Source: Bacillota bacterium
GTDB lineage: Bacteria; Bacillota; Clostridia; Oscillospirales; QAMX01
DNA length: 9,972 nt
Reading direction: 5' to 3'
NCBI GenBank assembly: GCA_029778935.1
Contig: JAKPBM010000008.1
Location: 1-9,972 of the forward strand
Shown: positions 6,612 to 9,972 of the stretch, one piece after another
Numbering within the stretch: the first letter of the stretch is position 1
How the letters are laid out: every line of letters starts with the position of its first letter
Translations under genes and position numbers: made by a program
The notes under the pieces: model-generated
What the model saw: only the letters and a program-made list of their open reading frames with translations
Told to the model about the DNA's origin: nothing
Database searches by the model: none

Positions 6612-6776
6612 CTAAATCGTTAAGGCTAAGCAAGGCATTAAAATTGTCACCGCTAGGAAAAACACTCGATGCTTGGATTGCGGGAGGTCCAAAAGAAAAC
6701 ATGTGAGCAACGCCAAAAGGTAGTTCAACTCCACACTGAAGTCGATAAACAATGTTTTCACGACGTTATTCAACAT
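6612..6776 (-). CDS. Possible 54-residue hydrophobic protein in an otherwise gene-poor stretch
   Basis: ATG 6774-6776 follows AAGGGGG with only 4 bases between. The frame contains LNYLLALLTCFLLDL and RVFFLAVTILMPCLALTI, two likely membrane segments, and stops at 6612-6614. A second frame on the same strand, open to a TAG at 6568-6570, looks equally protein-like (FPSGDNFNALLSLNDLDSTL), so the choice is uncertain. The stretch 6527-6816 holds no recognisable gene besides these; it may be a decayed gene or encode an RNA. Confidence 0.25.
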   Translation of the reverse strand: MLNNVVKTLFIDFSVELNYLLALLTCFLLDLPQSKHRVFFLAVTILMPCLALTI

Positions 6777-6794
6777 AGCACCCCCTTTTTATCT

Positions 6795-6818
6795 GCCGCC
6801 GCTATTTGGCGGCTTTTT
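6795..6818 (+). terminator. Rho-independent terminator, rightward
   Basis: GCCGCC (6795-6800), a 7-base loop and GGCGGC (6808-6813) are followed by TTTTT, with another T run at 6826-6830. The stem is perfect and GC-only. The T run is on the + strand although the neighbouring genes read leftward. It may end a rightward transcript arising within 6527-6790, or block rightward read-through toward the repressor genes. Confidence 0.6.
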
Positions 6819-7053
6819 AGCTTGCTTTTTCGATCCCCACAAGTTCATTTAGGCTCATATTGAGCACCTTGCAGAGCCGCAGGAGCTCGTCCAGCGTGAA
6901 ATCCCGCGGACTTTTCATTCTGCTGTAATACGTGGCTCGCGATAAGCAGCACAGCGTTGCGAACTCATCCGGCGAAATTCGATATTTCGCCTGATACTGC
7001 TTTACTAGACCTCGGATATGGTCTTCGTATGTAGGGTTAAACCTTTTCGACAT
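6817..7053 (-). CDS. Small HTH (XRE/Cro-type) regulator
   Basis: A 78-residue protein with a helix-turn-helix in its middle: SPDEFATLCCLSRATYYSRM (about residues 27-46), followed by the usual third and fourth helices FTLDELLRLCKVLNMSLNEL (about 52-71). It has no oligomerisation domain, as expected for Cro-like proteins. AAAGGTGA lies about 7 bases before the ATG. It is the second of two tandem regulators read leftward, divergent from the repressor, so a lytic-side switch or an early regulator role is likely. The target sites are unknown. Confidence 0.8.
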   Translation of the reverse strand: MSKRFNPTYEDHIRGLVKQYQAKYRISPDEFATLCCLSRATYYSRMKSPRDFTLDELLRLCKVLNMSLNELVGIEKAS

Positions 7054-7117
7054 ACCTGCTCACCTTTACCTTCTGTCCATCAAAGTCCTGATTATGGTAC
7101 AGCTAATTTGGTATTAT

Positions 7118-7333
7118 TTAGTTGGAATCCTGCTGCGAGTCTTCAAAGAACTTCGTCCAGTCGAAACCGAGTAAAACCGCGAGTTTTTTTGCGACTTCGG
7201 GCGAAGGTCTGCGTTCGCCAGATTCGATTAGACTGTAATAGCTTTCAGAAATACCGGCTTCGGATGATACTTGACGCATGCTAATACTTTTTGCATTTCG
7301 CAATGTTCTAAGCCAGTTTCTTCCCGCCTTCAT
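7118..7333 (-). CDS. Cro-like HTH XRE regulator, first gene of the leftward operon
   Basis: A 71-residue protein. The frame is open upstream to a GTG at 7360, but ATG 7331-7333 has AAGGAGGT exactly 7 bases upstream and is taken as the start. The HTH is canonical: WLRTLRNAKSISMRQVSSEA, then GISESYYSLIESGERRPS and the LAVLLGFDWTKFF helix. It is short and N-terminal only, as in phage Cro proteins. It lies opposite the repressor across a 168-bp control region, and its promoter (TTGACA-17-TATTAT) is the strongest in the window. It probably represses the lysogeny promoter and tunes its own, but no experiment backs that for this sequence. Confidence 0.85.
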   Translation of the reverse strand: MKAGRNWLRTLRNAKSISMRQVSSEAGISESYYSLIESGERRPSPEVAKKLAVLLGFDWTKFFEDSQQDSN

Positions 7334-7351
7334 ATCTTTGACCTCCTTAAA

Positions 7352-7390
7352 ACTTTGCACAATGTATATTTACTTTACAAATCGCAAAGT
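7352..7390. promoter_or_regulatory. Candidate operator: inverted ACTTTGC / GCAAAGT
   Basis: ACTTTGC (7352-7358) and its reverse complement GCAAAGT (7384-7390) flank 25 bases in the leader of the leftward operon. A third related copy, TCTTTGC (7453-7459), lies in the rightward repressor promoter. The two switch regulators are plausible binders. Spacing of three turns between the arms would put both on the same DNA face. Confidence 0.35.
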
Positions 7391-7407
7391 CTTTACCCTT
7401 TACCCAT

Positions 7408-7436
7408 ATAATACCTTGTTTGCTGCAACTTGTCAA
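7408..7436 (-). promoter_or_regulatory. Strong leftward early promoter
   Basis: Read leftward, TTGACA (reverse of 7431-7436) is followed by exactly 17 bases and TATTAT (reverse of 7408-7413). Transcription would start near 7401, giving a leader of about 70 bases before the Cro-like gene. The -35 box lies within the palindrome CTTGTCAAG (7429-7437), whose core TTGTCAAG recurs at 7469-7476, so repressor binding here could block the promoter. Confidence 0.7.
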
Positions 7437-7454
7437 GCCCTTTCCCAAGATTTC

Positions 7455-7484
7455 TTTGCATTTTGCATTTGTCAAGTTTATAAT
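7455..7484 (+). promoter_or_regulatory. Rightward promoter of the repressor operon
   Basis: A perfect TATAAT (7479-7484) has a weaker TTTGCA (7455-7460) 18 bases upstream. The start point near 7491 would fall at the GAGGTGG ribosome binding site, leaving a leader of about 10 bases. The second TTGTCAAG (7469-7476) lies in the spacer, as a site for autoregulation would. Confidence 0.55.
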
Positions 7485-7501
7485 AGAGCCGAGGTGGTGT
7501 T

Positions 7502-7855
7502 ATGTTGGGCGAAAGAATCAAAAAGTGTCGTATTGATATGAATTTAACGTTAAAAGCTCTTGGAAACCGGCTGAATTTAGCGGAAAGCACTCTTTCCTTA
7601 TATGAGTCAGGCAAACGAACTCCGGACTATGAAACGCTACGGAAAATGGCTGAAGTGTTTGATGTCTCCGTCGACTATCTACTCGGCCGGACAGACGAAA
7701 AAAACCCCGGGCAAAAAGACCCGGAGTTTGACGTGAACACTATCGAATATGCACTATATGGCGAGGCCAGGGAACTGGACGAGGAAGAAAAGCAGCAGCT
7801 TCTGGAGCTTGCCAAACTTATGCGCAAACGTAGAAAGGAAATGATGGGCAAATAG
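7502..7855 (+). CDS. ImmR/CI-type phage repressor (XRE family)
   Basis: A 117-residue protein. The N-terminal HTH_XRE domain (about residues 4-62) reads ERIKKCRIDMNLTLKALGNR, LNLAESTLSLYESGKRTPD, and FDVSVDYLLGRTD. The C-terminal part (about 75-117) is a charged helical segment, EARELDEEEKQQLLELAKLM, like the tail of ImmR-type repressors of ICEBs1-related elements rather than the LexA-like peptidase domain of lambda CI. GAGGTGG lies 4 bases before the ATG. The next gene is an ImmA-type peptidase, which in ICEBs1 cleaves ImmR to induce the element. The repressor most likely silences the leftward early promoter and controls its own. Its start is at the divergent control region. Confidence 0.88.
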   Translation: MLGERIKKCRIDMNLTLKALGNRLNLAESTLSLYESGKRTPDYETLRKMAEVFDVSVDYLLGRTDEKNPGQKDPEFDVNTIEYALYGEARELDEEEKQQLLELAKLMRKRRKEMMGK

Positions 7856-7871
7856 CATTATGGGGGCATAT

Positions 7872-8300
7872 ATGACGGGATTAGAACGATTATACCGTTA
7901 TGCTGAGGAAAACCGTGTCTTGGTCGGCACTGAGCGTCTACAATTCGCTCCGGCGATCACCATCCGCGACAACGACAAACAGGACGGCGAGTACTACTAT
8001 GTGGTTATCGATCCGCGCCAGATAAAAAGCGCGTCAACGGAAAGGGAAACACTGATGCACGAACTGTCCCACATCGCTGTGGGCGCTTTCTACACCAACC
8101 AGCACGACTTGCGCGCCCGCCGAAAAATTGAAAACCGCGCCCTGCGGTGGCAAATTGAACATCTTATCCCAAAAGACCAGCTGATGAAGGCCGTGGCCAA
8201 GGGCTACACGGAACCCTGGGAATTGGCGGAGCTGTTCGATGTGTCGCAGGATCTTATGGAAAAGGCCATGTTCTACTATCAAAACGGATATATCGGCTAG
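7872..8300 (+). CDS. ImmA/IrrE-type metallopeptidase (anti-repressor)
   Basis: A 142-residue protein. ATG 7872 is chosen over the in-frame ATG 7860 because GGGGG lies 5 bases before it and the family opens with a similar LERLYRYAEENRV. The zinc site is HELSH (His63, Glu64, His67), with the likely third ligand Glu87 in KIENRALRW. A strand block (YYYVVIDPRQI, 41-51) precedes it. Homologues cleave the partner repressor and so release the element from lysogeny. It starts about 16 bases after the repressor stop in the same operon, which is the expected ImmR-ImmA order. That this protein cuts the repressor next door is inference from the pairing; the catalytic residues seen are intact. Confidence 0.9.
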   Translation: MTGLERLYRYAEENRVLVGTERLQFAPAITIRDNDKQDGEYYYVVIDPRQIKSASTERETLMHELSHIAVGAFYTNQHDLRARRKIENRALRWQIEHLIPKDQLMKAVAKGYTEPWELAELFDVSQDLMEKAMFYYQNGYIG

Positions 8301-8341
8301 ACAAGCCGATGAAATACATACAAAAGAAAGGGGAACGCATC

Positions 8342-8692
8342 ATGGAACAGACTGTTACCGCAACCACTACGACACCGGCCGCACCGTACCCGAACTCGTA
8401 CTTCGATGGTGGCCTGCTGCAGCTCATCGGGTGGAAGATTCTGGGCGGACTCGTAACATTGTTCACCCTCGGGATCTGCTATCCCTGGGCTCTGTGCATG
8501 GTCTATGGGTGGAAAGCCCGGCACACCGTGATCAACGGTCACCGTCTGCGCTTCACCGGCACAGCGATTGGTCTTTTCGGCCAATGGATCAAATGGTTCT
8601 TGCTGTGCATCGTTACCCTTGGCATCTACTCGTTCTGGATTGGCATCGCCCTCGAAAAATGGAAGGTAAAACACACTGAATTTGCTGACTAA
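8342..8692 (+). CDS. Small DUF898-like membrane protein in the lysogeny operon
   Basis: A 116-residue protein. ATG 8342 is preferred because AAAGGGGA lies about 7 bases upstream; an in-frame ATG at 8309 would add 11 residues. After a Thr/Pro/Ala-rich start it has two similar halves, each a hydrophobic helix ending in TLGI(C/Y) and an aromatic-Trp pair (TLGICYPW, then TLGIYSFW), and then a Trp...Lys...His-Thr motif (GWKARHT, EKWKVKHT). This is the layout of the DUF898 family (YjgN), here in a short two-repeat form. Three or four membrane helices are likely. It sits 41 bases after the peptidase, so it is probably expressed in the lysogen. Its role is unknown; membrane proteins at this position often change the host surface or exclude other phages, which is only an inference here. 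Confidence 0.7.
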   Translation: MEQTVTATTTTPAAPYPNSYFDGGLLQLIGWKILGGLVTLFTLGICYPWALCMVYGWKARHTVINGHRLRFTGTAIGLFGQWIKWFLLCIVTLGIYSFWIGIALEKWKVKHTEFAD

Positions 8693-8763
8693 AAATTAAA
8701 ACCGCCCCGGTGCGGCAACACAAGGGCGGCAACGCACAAAACCCGGAATCAGCAAGAATTACG

Positions 8764-8807
8764 GCATTTTGCGCTGTCTTATTATACCTGAAGGGAGCGC
8801 AAAATGC
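8764..8807. repeat. Perfect 11-bp inverted repeat spanning the integrase start
   Basis: GCATTTTGCGC (8764-8774) and GCGCAAAATGC (8797-8807) are exact reverse complements, 22 bases apart. The right arm contains the ATG of the longer integrase form, and the loop contains its ribosome binding site and a TATTAT. As RNA it could hide the start; as DNA it could be an integrase or repressor site. Confidence 0.75.
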
Positions 8808-9874
8808 AAGAAAGGAGCAATTATTTTGTAATGCCAAAAGCAAAGCGTCTTCCTTCTGGAAATTATCGTGTACAAGTTTATGATTGTACCGACGCCAACG
8901 GAAAACGGCATTATAAGTCATTTACAGCGCCAACCAAAAAAGAAGCCGAGTTTTTAGCTGCGCAATATCTTATGAACAAGAAGCTCAACAGCAAAAACGA
9001 ACTTTCTAAAATGACTGTTGGGAAGGCCATAGACAAGTATATAGAATCCCGATCTGCCGTATATTCCCCAACGACCAAACGAACCGTTATATCCACCAAA
9101 CAGTATTTTAAAGACATTGAGGGTCTTACTCTTGAGGAGCTTGATACGCCCATTTTACAAACTTGGATCAATAAACTATCTTCCCAGATGGCACCTAAAA
9201 CCGTCAGAAATGTATGGGGGCTGCTTACAGCAGTCAACAACGAATATATGCCAGAACGCAGGCTGAAGGTAGCACTACCGCCGAAAGCAAAAAGCCACAT
9301 AGCAATCCCTACGGAGAAAGAAATCAAACGATTATTGAAGGCCGCTGAAGGGCTACCAGTAGAGTTACCAATCCTATTTGCGTGTTGCCTTGGCATGCGG
9401 CGTTCAGAAATAGTTGCTGTCACATGGGATAATATAGACCTAGAGAACGGGACTATTTTGATATCAGAAGCTGTCGTAAAAGACATCAACAACGAGGAAG
9501 TCAGAAAAAAACCAAAAAGTTACGCAGGAACCCGCACATTAGTTATTCCAGAACTCCTGCTGAAAAAATTGCGGGAAGTGCCAGAGGAGGATAGAACCGG
9601 CTCCGTTGCCAAAATGTCTGGCGACGCCATATACAACTCGTTCCAACGTCTACTGAAAGCCTGCAAAATAAGGCATTATCGTTTCCACGACCTACGCCAT
9701 TACTTTGCCAGCGTAATGCATTCGCTAGGCATCCCCAGCAAATATGCCGCGACCAGAATGGGACATGCAGACGAAACCATGATTATGAGAGTATACCAGC
9801 ACATTATGGAAACCAAGATGAACGAAAGCACCAAAAAGTTGGACGAGTATTTCAGCAGCTTTGAACTGGATTAA
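8804..9874 (+). CDS. int: Tyrosine integrase (phage site-specific recombinase)
   Basis: A 356-residue tyrosine recombinase. The N-terminal arm-binding domain is MPKAKRLPSGNYRVQVYD (10-27) with GKRHYKSFTAPTKKEAEF, followed by a SAM-like core-binding domain (about 68-150) and the catalytic domain. The active-site residues are all present: Arg199 (GMRRSEI), Lys238 (KPKSYAGTR), His295 and Arg298 (HDLRHY), His321 (GHADET) and the nucleophile Tyr331 (VYQH). It should be active in integration and excision. It lies at the element's end, beside a tRNA 3' end, as expected. ATG 8804 follows GGGAG at a good distance; ATG 8831, nine codons later, matches the usual family start and has GGAG 13 bases upstream, so the start is not settled. 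No excisionase gene is seen in the window. Confidence 0.95.
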   Translation: MQERSNYFVMPKAKRLPSGNYRVQVYDCTDANGKRHYKSFTAPTKKEAEFLAAQYLMNKKLNSKNELSKMTVGKAIDKYIESRSAVYSPTTKRTVISTKQYFKDIEGLTLEELDTPILQTWINKLSSQMAPKTVRNVWGLLTAVNNEYMPERRLKVALPPKAKSHIAIPTEKEIKRLLKAAEGLPVELPILFACCLGMRRSEIVAVTWDNIDLENGTILISEAVVKDINNEEVRKKPKSYAGTRTLVIPELLLKKLREVPEEDRTGSVAKMSGDAIYNSFQRLLKACKIRHYRFHDLRHYFASVMHSLGIPSKYAATRMGHADETMIMRVYQHIMETKMNESTKKLDEYFSSFELD

Positions 9875-9876
9875 GT

Positions 9877-9900
9877 AATGCAACACAAAATGCAACACGA
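9877..9900 (+). repeat. Tandem 12-bp direct repeat beside the attachment site
   Basis: AATGCAACACAA is followed directly by AATGCAACACGA, differing at one position, just after the integrase stop. Close direct repeats between an integrase gene and its attachment core are typical arm-type binding sites for the recombinase. The word CAAAATGCAA in this block recurs at 8800-8809. Confidence 0.5.
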
Positions 9901-9943
9901 ACCGCTATTCTTCCATTTCCTCTAAGGAAACAATTATTTCGCC

Positions 9944-9972
9944 GCAGGTTCAACTCCTGTCACTCGGACCAG
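9944..9972 (+). other. Attachment site: 3' end of a tRNA gene (attR-type)
   Basis: The last bases form a tRNA 3' end: T-stem GCAGG (9944-9948), loop TTCAACT, stem CCTGT, acceptor strand CACTCGG (9961-9967), discriminator A and CCA (9969-9971). The sequence to its left does not continue into a tRNA body, so this is the short copy left by integration into a tRNA gene. The full tRNA should be at the other end of the element. A C1-G72 pair with A73 would fit tRNA-Pro, but the anticodon is not in view. The sequence can equally be the attP core of a free phage. Confidence 0.75.

Noticed and set aside
8702..8729. Hairpin CCGCCC/GGGCGG after the DUF898-like gene as a terminator of the repressor operon
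   Set aside because: The T-rich run is on the leftward side only (8691-8700), so it would not terminate the rightward operon, and no leftward gene reads into it.
1..9972. CRISPR arrays, insertion sequences or rRNA genes
   Set aside because: No regularly spaced repeats, transposase motifs or rRNA-like sequence were seen on either strand.

Overview
This window is the early-replication and lysogeny end of a temperate phage, or of a closely related integrated element, of a Gram-positive-type (Bacillota) host. The evidence is the set of GGAGG-like ribosome binding sites, the ImmR/ImmA-type repressor pair, and a replication module (Enc34-type SSB, DUF2800 nuclease-fold protein, family A polymerase, VapE-like primase) typical of prophages of anaerobic Bacillota. 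The GC-rich replication genes would fit Negativicutes or related anaerobes, but the host cannot be fixed from the sequence.

Left part (1-6526), read leftward. In order of transcription there is a small zinc-ribbon protein, a small two-helix membrane protein, an unlisted 49-residue protein, a broken SMC/RecF-like ATPase remnant, a Pro/Ala-rich phage protein, a DUF2800 PD-(D/E)XK-like protein, an Enc34-type ssDNA-binding protein, a DNA polymerase A, and the N-terminal part of a VapE-type primase/helicase protein that runs off the left edge. Spacing is tight (4-base overlap or about 21-base gaps), so this looks like one early operon. It is interrupted between polymerase and primase by an AT-rich, oppositely oriented RES-domain gene (499-1428), a probable NAD-targeting toxin or defence cargo. 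In front of the RES gene lie its own promoter-like sequences and an open stretch that may be the tail of a lost partner gene.

Middle (6527-7501). A 290-bp stretch without a convincing gene is followed by two small leftward HTH regulators and a divergent promoter region. A strong leftward promoter (TTGACA-17-TATTAT) faces the early genes, and a rightward TATAAT promoter drives the repressor. Repeated CTTTGCA-type and TTGTCAAG words are candidate operators.

Right part (7502-9972), read rightward. It holds an XRE repressor, an ImmA/IrrE metallopeptidase (HELSH), a small duplicated DUF898-like membrane protein, and a tyrosine integrase. After the integrase come tandem 12-bp repeats and then the 3' end of a tRNA gene (T-arm, acceptor strand, CCA). 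This is best read as one attachment site (attR-type), with the intact tRNA at the other end of the element. In the lysogen the repressor would keep the leftward operon off, and ImmA could relieve this by cleaving the repressor. The RES gene has its own signals and could be expressed independently of the phage early programme.
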